Assembly: GCA_030693515.1 (NCBI GenBank)
Contig: JAUYAK010000072.1
Coordinates: 1-64,000, forward strand
DNA length: 64,000 nt
Source of the DNA: Opitutaceae bacterium
Lineage (GTDB): Bacteria; Verrucomicrobiota; Verrucomicrobiia; Opitutales; Opitutaceae
Direction of reading: 5' to 3'
Position 1 is the stretch's first letter. Each line of letters starts with the position of its first letter. Positions 1 to 7,835 of the stretch are shown in pieces. The translations under genes and the position numbers were made by a program. The notes beneath the pieces are model-generated. The model worked only from the letters and a program-made list of their open reading frames with translations. It searched no databases and was not told the origin of the DNA.

Positions 1-88
1 CCGGCTGCGGCTCGGCCCACGCCGTCTCGATCTGCTTCACCACCTCTTCTCCCAACGGCGGAAATTTACGGGCCATCACCCACTTCAT
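1..88 (-). CDS. Unrecognised protein, N-terminal fragment
   Basis: The minus strand is open from the window edge to an ATG at 88, giving about 29 residues that begin MKWVMARKFPP. A second ATG lies at 76. The rest of the gene lies outside the window, so no family can be assigned. The short peptide is mixed charged and hydrophobic with no clear signal peptide. It is called only because the frame is open to the edge and no other gene occupies the space. It could also be a chance open frame. Confidence 0.35.
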   Translation of the reverse strand, partial: MKWVMARKFPPLGEEVVKQIETAWAEPQP

Positions 89-127
89 CGGTTTGCGCCT
101 GCCTAATAAAGTCTAAAAGCTAGAGGG

Positions 128-257
128 CGTTGGTATTAGACCAACGTCTTGTAACCAGCAGACTCTTCCGAGGTGGGGCCGGTTCTCCGAACCGGCCTGG
201 GTCATGGGGCGATGCGCCGGCTGGAACCCAGGCCGCTTACGGAGAAGCGGCCCCACC
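128..257. repeat. Paired palindromic intergenic repeat plus small hairpin
   Basis: A hairpin with arms CGTTGGT and ACCAACG lies at 128-146. Beyond it, two inverted copies of one unit face each other: GGTGGGGCCGGTTCTCCG from 172 and its near-complement ending GAAGCGGCCCCACC at 257. Each unit is itself partly self-complementary. The arrangement of two palindromic units in inverted orientation recurs in other gaps of this window with different unit sequences. No gene is seen between 89 and 288. Confidence 0.75.
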
Positions 258-288
258 GCCCGAAGTCCAGATTTCAACGGACGTTGGC

Positions 289-1692
289 CTACCGTCCCAG
301 CACATGCCGCAGCGCGGCCTCCAACTCGGCGTGGCGCCAGGTGAAGCCCGTCGCGCGCGCCCGCTCCGGCATAGCGCGGGTGCTCACGAGCAGCGTGTCT
401 TCGGCCATGCGCCCGAAGATCAGCTTCAGCAGGAAAGCCGGCGTCGGCAGGACCGCCGGCCGGCGCAGCACGCGCGCGAGCGTCGCGGTAAACTCCGCGT
501 TCGTCACCGGTTCCGGCGCCACCGCGTTGCACGGCCCGCGCCACACCGGGTCGAGCAGCGCCCGCTCATACATCGCCGCCAAATCGTCCGGCGCGATCCA
601 GCCCATCCATTGCCGCCCGGAGCCCAGACGCCCCGACACCCCGGCGCGAAACGCCGGCAACATCTTGGCCAAGGCCCCGCCCGCGGGCGTGAGCACCACG
701 CCGGTGCGCAGCGCCACAGTGCGCACGCCGAGCGGCTCCACCGCCGCGACCTCGCGCTCCCAAGCTTGGCACACCTCGGCCAGAAATCCGTCGCCTGCCG
801 CCGCCGCCTCGCTCAGGCGCTCGTCCCCGCGATGGCCGTAATATCCGACCGCCGAGGCGCTGACCAAAACCTCCGGCCGGGCCGACGGGGCACAGGCTGC
901 GATGGCGGCGGCCAGGGTGCGCGTGCCCTGCACCCGACTGGCCAGAATCGCCGCTTTGCGCGCAGCGGTCCAGCGGCCCCCCGCCACATTTTCCCCCGCG
1001 AGATGCACGATCGCGTCCACTCCGGCGAGCGCAGCCGGATCGATTTTTCCGGCCGCGGGGTCCCATTGAAATTCGTCGGGACCGCGTGGCGTGCCGCGCC
1101 CGAGGCTGCGCACCACATGCCCCTGTGTGCGAAGAAAAGCCACGAGCCCGCGACCAATCAGACCTGATGCGCCTGTGACCAGCACGCAGCGACGCGGCCC
1201 GGCCGTCGCGCCCTCCGTGTCTGCCTTGGTCACAGCGTGCCGGTAGACAAACATCCGCTCCAACTGGCGCCGCGCCAACGCCGCCCCGCCCAGCCGGCCG
1301 AGGGCGCCCAGCGGCAGCCGATAGCGAATCTCGTCGGTGAGCACGCAGGCGCCCGGCCCGGCCGGCTCAATCAGGTGCAGGTGCTCCCACTTGGCGAACG
1401 GTCCGCGCAGCAGCACATCCCGAAACTGCCGGCCGGCGACGTAGTCGCGGTGCACGATTTCCCACGCCGTCCAAAACGGGCCAATCCTCGTGCGCAGGGA
1501 AACCCGCGCGCCATCGCGGATCCCGCCCACGTGCGCGAGCACCTCGACCCGCTCCCAGGGCGGGCACAGGCGCGCAAACGCACCGGGCCGCTCATGCCAT
1601 GCAAAGACCTCCGGGGCCGGTCGCTCGATCCGGACGGAGCGCCGGAAAATCTCGTCCGTCTCCCGTCTCGCGCTGGTGGTCATCTCCGGCAT
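289..1692 (-). CDS. SRPBCC domain fused to TIGR01777-type epimerase
   Basis: A 467-residue protein. Residues 15-155 look like an SRPBCC lipid or ligand-binding domain. Residues 168-467 form an extended short-chain dehydrogenase with the nucleotide-binding motif GASGLIG at 174-180, a VHLAGENV segment near 229-236 and YYG further on. The C-terminus matches the small DUF1731-like tail of the TIGR01777 family (YfcH/SulA-related). The substrate is unknown for this family. It is the last gene of a likely operon with the SDR, DUF2071 and SOUL genes, 96 bases after the SDR stop. The start could also be the ATG at 1683. Confidence 0.85.
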   Translation of the reverse strand: MPEMTTSARRETDEIFRRSVRIERPAPEVFAWHERPGAFARLCPPWERVEVLAHVGGIRDGARVSLRTRIGPFWTAWEIVHRDYVAGRQFRDVLLRGPFAKWEHLHLIEPAGPGACVLTDEIRYRLPLGALGRLGGAALARRQLERMFVYRHAVTKADTEGATAGPRRCVLVTGASGLIGRGLVAFLRTQGHVVRSLGRGTPRGPDEFQWDPAAGKIDPAALAGVDAIVHLAGENVAGGRWTAARKAAILASRVQGTRTLAAAIAACAPSARPEVLVSASAVGYYGHRGDERLSEAAAAGDGFLAEVCQAWEREVAAVEPLGVRTVALRTGVVLTPAGGALAKMLPAFRAGVSGRLGSGRQWMGWIAPDDLAAMYERALLDPVWRGPCNAVAPEPVTNAEFTATLARVLRRPAVLPTPAFLLKLIFGRMAEDTLLVSTRAMPERARATGFTWRHAELEAALRHVLGR

Positions 1693-1788
1693 GGCAGGAA
1701 AGTTAGCGGCGGGCCGCGCCCACCGCGATGCAGATCTCGCCGCTCGAAAATGCGCGGGGCAGAGCCTGCGGCCCGGCAGCCGTGCGGT

Positions 1789-2661
1789 TCATGGTTGCGG
1801 CCGGCCCGGGCTGGCCGCGGGAAAATCCGTCGCGATTCCCAGTGCGGCCCAGGTGTCGAGTTCCCGTGCCGCCACGGCCAGTTTTCGCCGCGCCTTGTCG
1901 TTCGCGTATTTTCCAAGCACGAGGCGCAAGGGCGGTTGCTCCGCCTCCACGGCCGAGACGATCGCCTCCGCCGCTTTCGCGGGATCGCCGGGCTGCCGTC
2001 CATCCATTGATGCGACGAGCCGGAGAAATCGGCCGCTGGTCGCATCGTAGTCGGGGAGCCGCTCCGTGCCGCGCTCGAGCGAGCGCGAGACAAACGACGT
2101 GCGAAAAGGACCGGGTTGCACGATGGTCACGCCGAGGCCCAGCGGGCGGACCTCGGCCGCGAGCGCCTCCGCCATTCCTTCCAGCGCCCACTTCGCCGCG
2201 CCATAGATCGAGAATCCCGGGTAGTTCGCGATGGCCGCCGCCGCGCTGATCATCACGAAATGCCCGCACCGCTGCGCGCGCAGGATTGGCAGCACGGCGC
2301 GGGTGAGGCGCATCGCGCCGAAGAAGTTGGTCGCGAAACACCGTTCGATCTGATCCTCACCCAGCTCCTCCAGAGCGCCCGCGAGGCCGCAACCGGCATT
2401 GTTCACCACCACATCGATCCGTCCGAAAGCCGACACGGCCGTCGCGACGACCACGGCCGCTTGGTCCGGCTGCGCGACATCGAGCGTCAGCGCCCGACAT
2501 CGCCCGGCACCCTGCGCGACCAAGTCGGTGAGCGTATCCGGATTCCGCGCCGTCGCGACGAGCCGGTGCCCGCGCGCCAGCACATGCAGCGCAAGCGCGC
2601 GGCCGAGGCCGCTGGAGCAGCCCGTGATGAACCAGACGGGAGGCAGATTGGATTCTTTCAT
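1789..2661 (-). CDS. Classical short-chain dehydrogenase/reductase
   Basis: A 290-residue NAD(P)-dependent oxidoreductase with a Rossmann fold. The cofactor motif TGCSSGLG lies at 13-20, NNAG at 87-90, the catalytic serine near 139, and YxxxK as Y153 and K157. An arginine after the glycine-rich loop (ATAR, 36-39) suggests NADP preference. It starts within the last four bases of the DUF2071 gene (ATGA overlap), so the two are translationally coupled. The substrate cannot be told from sequence. Confidence 0.9.
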   Translation of the reverse strand: MKESNLPPVWFITGCSSGLGRALALHVLARGHRLVATARNPDTLTDLVAQGAGRCRALTLDVAQPDQAAVVVATAVSAFGRIDVVVNNAGCGLAGALEELGEDQIERCFATNFFGAMRLTRAVLPILRAQRCGHFVMISAAAAIANYPGFSIYGAAKWALEGMAEALAAEVRPLGLGVTIVQPGPFRTSFVSRSLERGTERLPDYDATSGRFLRLVASMDGRQPGDPAKAAEAIVSAVEAEQPPLRLVLGKYANDKARRKLAVAARELDTWAALGIATDFPAASPGRPQP

Positions 2662-3392
2662 GGGCGCAGGGCGGAAACCGGCTGCAGGGGGAAAATCTTC
2701 ACCTCGACCGGCTCCGCGCCGAGCAGGGAGACCGGAGCGCCTTCGAGCGCGAACCCGGCCAAGCGGCCCGGCTCGGGGGAAAATTCGGCGACGACGGGCG
2801 CATGCACGCGATACGGCTCGTGCGCCACGCGCCCGCTGAGCAGGCGACCCGCCGGATCGGTGGTGAAGAGGAGATAGCGTTCGACCAGAAAATGTTCGAG
2901 CGAGCCGGCCTCAGCCGGCGCGGCCCAAGGGCCCGGCGTCCACACGTAGCGGCACACGGGCGAGGAGGCGTAGCGCCGGCGACACGTATAGGCGATCGTT
3001 GCGCCGTGAAACTGCGCCGACATGCGCGCATGAAAGTAAGGCAAGTGGAAGAACCGTCGCGCGACTGCCACGGCAATCGGCTGGTTGCAATCGAGCGAGT
3101 AGAACCAGACGCCCGGCCGCCCGGCCTCATCCCGCACGTAGGTCCGGACATTTAATTCGAGAAACCACGACAACCAAGGCAGCGGCGGCAGGCCCACCGG
3201 ACGCACGCGCTCCATGGAAAAAGGCACGATGCCCAAAAACGCCGCGCCGCGATGCGTGTCCACCGACAATCCGGCCGGCAACGTCGCCTGCACCACCGCG
3301 GGATCGACGCGCCAGTGCGCAAAGAGCAGATGGTTCCAACGCTGGCGCCCGACCGCCGCATCCTCCGCGGGATGGCCAGCCGTCCTCATCAC
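2658..3392 (-). CDS. DUF2071 (YqjF-type) protein
   Basis: A 244-residue protein with the DUF2071 pattern: an early W-NHLLFAHWRVDP segment, a LPAGLSVDTHRGAAFLGIVPF strand region, FLELNVRTYV and the FYSLDCNQ segment. The family adopts an acetoacetate-decarboxylase-like fold, but no reaction is established. Both ends overlap neighbours by four bases (SOUL upstream, SDR downstream), so it sits inside a tight operon. It begins close to the SOUL stop with MMRTAGHP. Confidence 0.85.
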   Translation of the reverse strand: MMRTAGHPAEDAAVGRQRWNHLLFAHWRVDPAVVQATLPAGLSVDTHRGAAFLGIVPFSMERVRPVGLPPLPWLSWFLELNVRTYVRDEAGRPGVWFYSLDCNQPIAVAVARRFFHLPYFHARMSAQFHGATIAYTCRRRYASSPVCRYVWTPGPWAAPAEAGSLEHFLVERYLLFTTDPAGRLLSGRVAHEPYRVHAPVVAEFSPEPGRLAGFALEGAPVSLLGAEPVEVKIFPLQPVSALRP

Positions 3393-3928
3393 CGCGACGC
3401 TGGGCGCGAGACCAACGGGACGTGAACTTCAAAGCGCTTAAGGAATCCCGGCACGAAAGGCCCATTCCAATACACCGCATACGCGGGACCGCTGGGCACG
3501 ACGTCGGGCTGGGTTGCGAGCCACGCGAGCAATTCCTCCCGCGCTTTGGCGAAATTTGCCGCCGAGTAGCTGCCGCGGGCCCCTAGGCTCGCGACGCGGC
3601 GTTCCGGAATCTTGACGACTTCGACTCCGGCGGCATCGCCGGCGACCTTGGTCCGCTCGCTTTCCGCGACCCAGAAATACATCGCCGCCCCTTCAATCGT
3701 GGCCTCCACCGGCGTGGTCATGGCGATGTCGTGGGTCGAGATATAGTTGAAGAGCGGGCGAAACAGATTGTTCGACTGATCGAAGTAGTTGCCCCTGCCC
3801 GCCGCTTTGAGCAGCAGGCCCGCCGGCAACGTCTTCAACTCGGGCGCGCCGACCGGGGAGCGAGGAAAAGCTTCAGTGGCGGCCATGAGGGGTAAGACGA
3901 GGGTGAGCAGAAGGAACAGGTATTTCAT
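3389..3928 (-). CDS. SOUL-family haem-binding protein, exported
   Basis: The start was placed at the ATG at 3928 because it opens a clean signal peptide (MKYLFLLLTLVLPLMAATEA) in a 179-residue protein. The mature part matches the SOUL/HBP fold: a central NYFDQSNNLFRPLFNYIS segment, IAMTTPVEA, and the C-terminal YAVYWNGPFVPGFLKRFEV strand pattern. SOUL proteins bind haem or porphyrins. It is the first gene of the operon running to 289 and overlaps DUF2071 by four bases. An open frame continues upstream to 4048, but that extension lacks signal-peptide character. Confidence 0.85.
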   Translation of the reverse strand: MKYLFLLLTLVLPLMAATEAFPRSPVGAPELKTLPAGLLLKAAGRGNYFDQSNNLFRPLFNYISTHDIAMTTPVEATIEGAAMYFWVAESERTKVAGDAAGVEVVKIPERRVASLGARGSYSAANFAKAREELLAWLATQPDVVPSGPAYAVYWNGPFVPGFLKRFEVHVPLVSRPASR

Positions 3929-4073
3929 ACAAGCGCACGAAACATAAAATCCGACGAGGCGGGCTTGAAAAAAAGCTTGGCCGGAGCCGGGGTTAGGCGC
4001 CGGCATTGCGGCGTGCGCCCCACCCTGCTGCGGACCAAGCGTGTGCATGATCGGAACCGGACCAACCTCGCCA

Positions 4074-4538
4074 CTACGGGAGGATGACGGTATCGACGAC
4101 GTGGATCACGCCATTGGTGCCGACGAGGTCGGTGGCGATCACCTTGGCTTGGTTGACCATCACGCCCATGCCATCGGCCTTGAGCGTGAGTTTCTTGCCG
4201 TTGACCGTCGGCGCCTCACCAGACTTCACATCGGCCGCCATCACTTTGGCGGGGACGACGTGATAGGCGAGGATCGCCGCGAGCTTGGCCTTATTTTCAG
4301 GCAGGAGCAGGGCTTCGACAGTGCCGGCCGGCAGCTTGGCAAAGGCGGCATTGGTCGGCGCGAAGATCGTGAACGGACCGGAACCGCTCAACGTCTCGGC
4401 CAGACCGGCGGCTTTGACGGCGGCGACCAGCGTGGTGTGATCGGGCGAACCGGCGGCGATATCGACGACCGTCTTGGCCGGTGCGGTGGCACAGGCGGCG
4501 GCGACCGCGAGGGAGGCAAACAAGGTGCGTAGTTTCAT
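4074..4538 (-). CDS. Exported fasciclin (FAS1) domain protein
   Basis: A 154-residue single-FAS1 protein. The ATG at 4538 gives a signal peptide ([21 protein letters not shown]). The FAS1 landmarks follow: [15 protein letters not shown], the [15 protein letters not shown] box, ILAYHVVP and the C-terminal [13 protein letters not shown] strand. The family mediates surface adhesion, and in bacteria it is often a lone secreted domain. It lies between the SOUL operon and the MarR gene with gaps of about 145-150 bases on each side, so it is probably transcribed alone. Confidence 0.9.
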   Translation of the reverse strand: MKLRTLFASLAVAAACATAPAKTVVDIAAGSPDHTTLVAAVKAAGLAETLSGSGPFTIFAPTNAAFAKLPAGTVEALLLPENKAKLAAILAYHVVPAKVMAADVKSGEAPTVNGKKLTLKADGMGVMVNQAKVIATDLVGTNGVIHVVDTVILP

Positions 4539-4689
4539 GGGAGCAGGATTTGTTGTTTTTCGATTGGATAAGCCCGCGGGAAAAATCCCGTGGAGCGCAC
4601 CTGCAACGCGCCACCTCCCGCGCCGGATGCATCCTCCCCATCCAATCTTCGTTCCGTGCAGGCTAGCGCACCCTGGCGCGCGCAACCCC

Positions 4690-5190
4690 TCAGCTCGATT
4701 TGTCTTCGTGCCCAATACTGCGCACCGCACCGACCCGCGCAAAGATCGTAGCGGTCATCTTGGCCTCGGACACATTCAGGTGCCCGGCGAAATACGTGGC
4801 GATGCCGGTCCGGTAGACGGGCCAGATTTTCCGCAGCATCTCCACGCCCTGATCCGTGAGCTGCGCGTAGTGGGCGCGGCCATCCTTCGGGCACGCCTTG
4901 CGCTCGATCAGGCGCGCGTGCTCCAGCTTGTCCACGAGCCGGGTCAGCCCGCTCCGGCTCAGGAGCGCGCTGCGCGCGAGGGCGCTCATCCGCAGCCGGC
5001 GGTCGGGCGCGAGGTAGAGTTCATAGAGCGCGTCATACCAGCTCAGCGAGGGCAGCTTCGCCGCCGCCAGATCGCCCTCGATCGCCGCGAACACGCGCCA
5101 GAACGCGACGTAGTAGCGCCGCCAGGCTTCGAGGTGGATCTCCGGGAGGCTGGGTTTCATCGGCCGCGAGGTTGAAGATTTTTGTTGCAT
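4690..5190 (-). CDS. MarR-family transcriptional regulator
   Basis: A 166-residue winged-helix regulator. [42 protein letters not shown] is the MarR dimer and recognition-helix region, and the acidic wing contains [13 protein letters not shown]. The ATG at 5190 was preferred; a TTG six bases upstream is possible. The gene is divergent from doxX with only 30 bases between starts. That space holds inverted repeats typical of MarR operators, so it probably represses both itself and doxX. Confidence 0.9.
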   Translation of the reverse strand: MQQKSSTSRPMKPSLPEIHLEAWRRYYVAFWRVFAAIEGDLAAAKLPSLSWYDALYELYLAPDRRLRMSALARSALLSRSGLTRLVDKLEHARLIERKACPKDGRAHYAQLTDQGVEMLRKIWPVYRTGIATYFAGHLNVSEAKMTATIFARVGAVRSIGHEDKSS

Positions 5191-5229
5191 AGGCAATTAC
5201 TTTGGCGAGTTTAGTTGTGTATGCAACTA
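5184..5229. promoter_or_regulatory. Candidate MarR operators between marR and doxX
   Basis: Two palindromes are visible. TAGTTG(TGTATG)CAACTA lies at 5212-5229 and covers the doxX start codon; TTGCATAGGCAA lies at 5185-5196 and covers the marR start. The outer arms GTTGCATA (5184-5191) and TATGCAAC (5220-5227) are also exact inverted repeats. TAGTTG-N-CAACTA is a common shape for MarR sites next to doxX. Binding is inferred, not shown. Confidence 0.6.
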
Positions 5230-5682
5230 TCATCCCTTCTCTCCCGCGTCGCCGCCACCGGCGACTCCCTCGCGCCGGCCGTCCTGCGGCTCGCGCTCGG
5301 CGTCATGATCCTGCCGCACGGCCTGCAGAAGACCTTCGGCTGCTTCGGCGGCCATGGCTTCACCGGCACGATGGGCTTCCTGACCGGCACGGTCGGCGCG
5401 CCGTGGATTTTCGCCTTCCTCGCGATCCTGGCCGAATCGGTCGGCGGCGTGATGCTGCTCGTAGGCCTCGGCACGCGCGTCGCGGCCCTGGGCGTGGGCG
5501 CCACGATGGTCGTGGCGGGCTGGCAGCACCGGGCCAATGGCTTCTTCATGAACTGGGGCGGCCAGCAGAAGGGCGAGGGCTATGAGTTCCACCTGCTCGC
5601 CATCGGCATCGCCATCGCGCTTATGATCCTCGGCGGCGGCCGCCTCTCGGCTGATCGGGCCCTGACTCGCACGAACGCCTGA
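5221..5682 (+). CDS. DoxX-family membrane protein
   Basis: A 153-residue integral membrane protein with about four hydrophobic helices. The DoxX pattern is clear: LRLALGVMILPHGLQK near residues 22-37, a GFTGTMGFLTG loop, a second helix with AESVGGVMLLVGLGTR, and a C-terminal helix EFHLLAIGIAIALMILGGG. DoxX proteins are linked to thiol or oxidative stress responses and to quinone-like chemistry. The ATG at 5221 was chosen over a TTG at 5215. The gene is divergent from marR and ends before a strong terminator. Confidence 0.9.
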   Translation: MQLSSLLSRVAATGDSLAPAVLRLALGVMILPHGLQKTFGCFGGHGFTGTMGFLTGTVGAPWIFAFLAILAESVGGVMLLVGLGTRVAALGVGATMVVAGWQHRANGFFMNWGGQQKGEGYEFHLLAIGIAIALMILGGGRLSADRALTRTNA

Positions 5683-5711
5683 GCCAGCCGCGTGCACCCG
5701 CGACACCACCC

Positions 5712-5760
5712 GAAAAAAAAGGGGCCGGCGATAACCCCTTAACGCCGGCCCCAGTTTTTT
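5712..5760. terminator. Strong bidirectional rho-independent terminator
   Basis: An A-run (5713-5720) precedes the arm GGGGCCGGCG (5721-5730), a 12-base loop, the arm CGCCGGCCCC (5743-5752) and a T-run ending at 5760. The ten-pair stem is perfect. It closes the doxX transcript on the plus strand, and the A-run lets it work in reverse as well. Confidence 0.9.
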
Positions 5761-5941
5761 CTGTTCCCGGCGTTGCGGCCGGGTCCAAGCTGCCCAAACC
5801 CTGCTCGGGCAGTGATTTTATTTTAGCAGCGGCCATGCCAGCCGGTGCGCCGGCACCCCGGGGAGCGGCTCGCATGAGAAACATTCACGCGACGCCGCCC
5901 TCGCTTGCGCCGCGCCCGCACCTCCGCTCTCTTCGCCGCCC

Positions 5942-6760
5942 ATGCCGCTGCCGCCCATCCTCCACGAAGACGACGCCCTGGTCGCTTTCGACAAGCCCAG
6001 CGGGCTCCTCGTCGCCCCGGATCGCTGGGACAAGCAGCGCGAGAACCTGATGGGCCTCGTCCACGCGCACCCGCGCTACGGCCGCACCGTCGCGAATGTC
6101 CACCGGCTCGACGCCGACACGAGCGGCGTGCTGCTCTGTGCCAAGGGCAAGGTCGCGCTCGATTTCCTCTCCGGCCAGTTTCAATCGAAGACGGTGGCGA
6201 AAAAATACCACGCTGTCGTCGCGGTCTTGCCGCCCGGGGAGTCGATGAAGGTCGTCAGCCCCATCCGGGATGCCACCGGCGGGCTGCCCGATGAATTTAT
6301 CGTCGATGCGTCCTTGGGCGAGGATGAGCGCCAGCCCGGCCGCATGCGGATCTTCAAGGGTCGCGGCGGCAAGGAATGCCTGACTGAGTTTCGCACGCTG
6401 GAGCGGTTCCGCGGTTCGACGCACCGCGGCGCGGTCGGCACGAGCTACGCGCTCGTCGAGTGCCGGCCGCTCACCGGCCGCACCCACCAGCTCCGCCTCC
6501 ACCTCGCCGCGGCCGGTGCGCCGGTGCTCAACGACCCTTTCTACGGCGTCCCGGATCTCGCGCTACGGCTGTCGGACTTCAAACGCGGCTACAAAGGCCG
6601 CGAGGAGGAGAAGCCCCTCCTCGCCCGCCTCGCCCTGCACGCGAGCGCGCTCACCCTCAACCACCCCGCCACCCGCGAGCCGATCACCATCACGGCGCCG
6701 CTGCCGCACGAGTTCGAGGTCGCCTTGAAATACCTGCGCAAGTTCGCCGCCGCACGGTGA
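5942..6760 (+). CDS. RluA-family pseudouridine synthase
   Basis: A 272-residue enzyme that should isomerise uridine to pseudouridine in RNA. The catalytic motif HRLDADTSG places the nucleophile Asp at residue 57. GRTHQLRLHL and the LNDPFYG segment after it are the other RluA signatures. There is no S4 domain at the N-terminus, which begins directly with HEDDALVAFDKPSGLLV. The target (23S rRNA or tRNA position) cannot be decided from sequence. It follows the terminator at 5760 and appears to be a single-gene unit. Confidence 0.9.
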   Translation: MPLPPILHEDDALVAFDKPSGLLVAPDRWDKQRENLMGLVHAHPRYGRTVANVHRLDADTSGVLLCAKGKVALDFLSGQFQSKTVAKKYHAVVAVLPPGESMKVVSPIRDATGGLPDEFIVDASLGEDERQPGRMRIFKGRGGKECLTEFRTLERFRGSTHRGAVGTSYALVECRPLTGRTHQLRLHLAAAGAPVLNDPFYGVPDLALRLSDFKRGYKGREEEKPLLARLALHASALTLNHPATREPITITAPLPHEFEVALKYLRKFAAAR

Positions 6761-6815
6761 GTCCGCGCTTTCCTTGCGCCGACTCCGCGCTTACGGTCGG
6801 GGACACCTCCACCCC

Positions 6816-7676
6816 ATGACCACTCCCCTCACCCGCCGTGATGCGTTGAAGACCGCCGCCCTCGGAGTCTTCGCGCTGCCGCTTTTTACTTCCCGCGCCG
6901 CCGCACCGGCCGCGCCCGCCACGACGAGTGCCGAGCCGCTCCGCCTCGGCGTCGCCTCCTACTCCCTGCGCAATCTCCCGCTCGACGAGGCCATCGCCAC
7001 CGTCAAGACCCTGCGCATCTCCAATATCGCGCTCTTCCGCGCCCACTGCAATTGGGAGGCCGCCTCCGTGGACGAGTGCCGCGCCGTCGGTGAAAAACTC
7101 AAGGCCGCCGGCCTCGCCCTCACCGGATCCGGCGTGGTGAACCTCACCAACGACGAGGCCAAGTGCCGCAAGGCCTTCGAGAATGTCCGCGCCGCCGGCA
7201 TGGCCACGATGGTCTGCAAGCCCGACCTCGCCGCCCTCCCGCTCGTCGAGAAACTCGCCAAGGAGTTCGACCAGAAACTCGCCATCCACAACCACGGCCC
7301 CGAGGACAAAGTCTATCCCACGCCCGAGGTCATCTGGCACGCCGTCAAGAATCTCGATGCCCGCATCGGCCTCTGCATCGACGTCGGCCACACCGCGCGT
7401 TTCGGCGACGACGCCGCCACCGCGCTCAAAAAATACGCCGCGCGCCTCTACGACGTGCATCTCAAGGACAGCATCGCCGTCCCCGGCGCGATGAAGGATG
7501 TCCCCGTCGAAGTCGGCGCCGGCCGCCTCGATATCCGCGCCATGCTCCGCACCCTCCTCGAGATCAAATACCAGGGTGTCGTCGCCTTCGAGTATGAGAA
7601 GGTCGCCGGCAACCCCGTCACCGGCCTCGCCGAATCCGTCGGCTACGTGCGCGGCATGCTCGCCGCGCTGAAGTAG
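6816..7676 (+). CDS. Tat-exported sugar phosphate isomerase/epimerase (TIM barrel)
   Basis: A 286-residue xylose-isomerase-like TIM-barrel protein. The ATG at 6816 opens a Tat signal (TRRDALKTAALG then FALPLF). The mature domain has LGVASYSLRNLPLDEAI, the metal-site segments IHNHGPEDK and CIDVGHTARFG, and HLKDS before a C-terminal GVVAFEYEK strand. Family members act on keto-sugars or related polyols; the substrate is unknown. Such exported forms are abundant in Verrucomicrobia and Planctomycetes. It ends at a hairpin with a T-run. Confidence 0.88.
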   Translation: MTTPLTRRDALKTAALGVFALPLFTSRAAAPAAPATTSAEPLRLGVASYSLRNLPLDEAIATVKTLRISNIALFRAHCNWEAASVDECRAVGEKLKAAGLALTGSGVVNLTNDEAKCRKAFENVRAAGMATMVCKPDLAALPLVEKLAKEFDQKLAIHNHGPEDKVYPTPEVIWHAVKNLDARIGLCIDVGHTARFGDDAATALKKYAARLYDVHLKDSIAVPGAMKDVPVEVGAGRLDIRAMLRTLLEIKYQGVVAFEYEKVAGNPVTGLAESVGYVRGMLAALK

Positions 7677-7705
7677 GGCAGGCTTCAGCCCGCCTAGCGT
7701 TTTTT
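7676..7705 (+). terminator. Hairpin with T-run after the isomerase gene
   Basis: GGCAGGC (7677-7683), loop TTCA and GCCCGCC (7684-7694 region) form a stem with one mismatch, overlapping the stop codon and followed by six T at 7700-7705. It also resembles the dispersed palindromes of this genome, so a repeat may have been recruited as terminator. Confidence 0.6.
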
Positions 7706-7721
7706 CAGTCCCCCGGATCGA

Positions 7722-7817
7722 CACAGAGGCCCAGAGCCCCAAGCCGAGGCCACAGAGCATTTCAGCCACTCCGTGATCTCCGGTTTGTCCACTGTGCTCT
7801 CTGTGACCAACGGTCTT
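7722..7817. repeat. CACAGAG-type dispersed repeat, copy 1
   Basis: CACAGAG occurs at 7722 and 7751 and its complement CTCTGTG ends the block near 7805, followed by ACCAACGGTCTTTTT. A second block of this kind lies at 23060-23158 and ends almost the same way (CTCTGTGACTACGGTTTTTT). Both copies place CACAGAG units on the left and CTCTGTG units on the right, so each block is an imperfect inverted repeat. Confidence 0.65.
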
Positions 7818-7835
7818 TTTGAAACCACATTCCCC

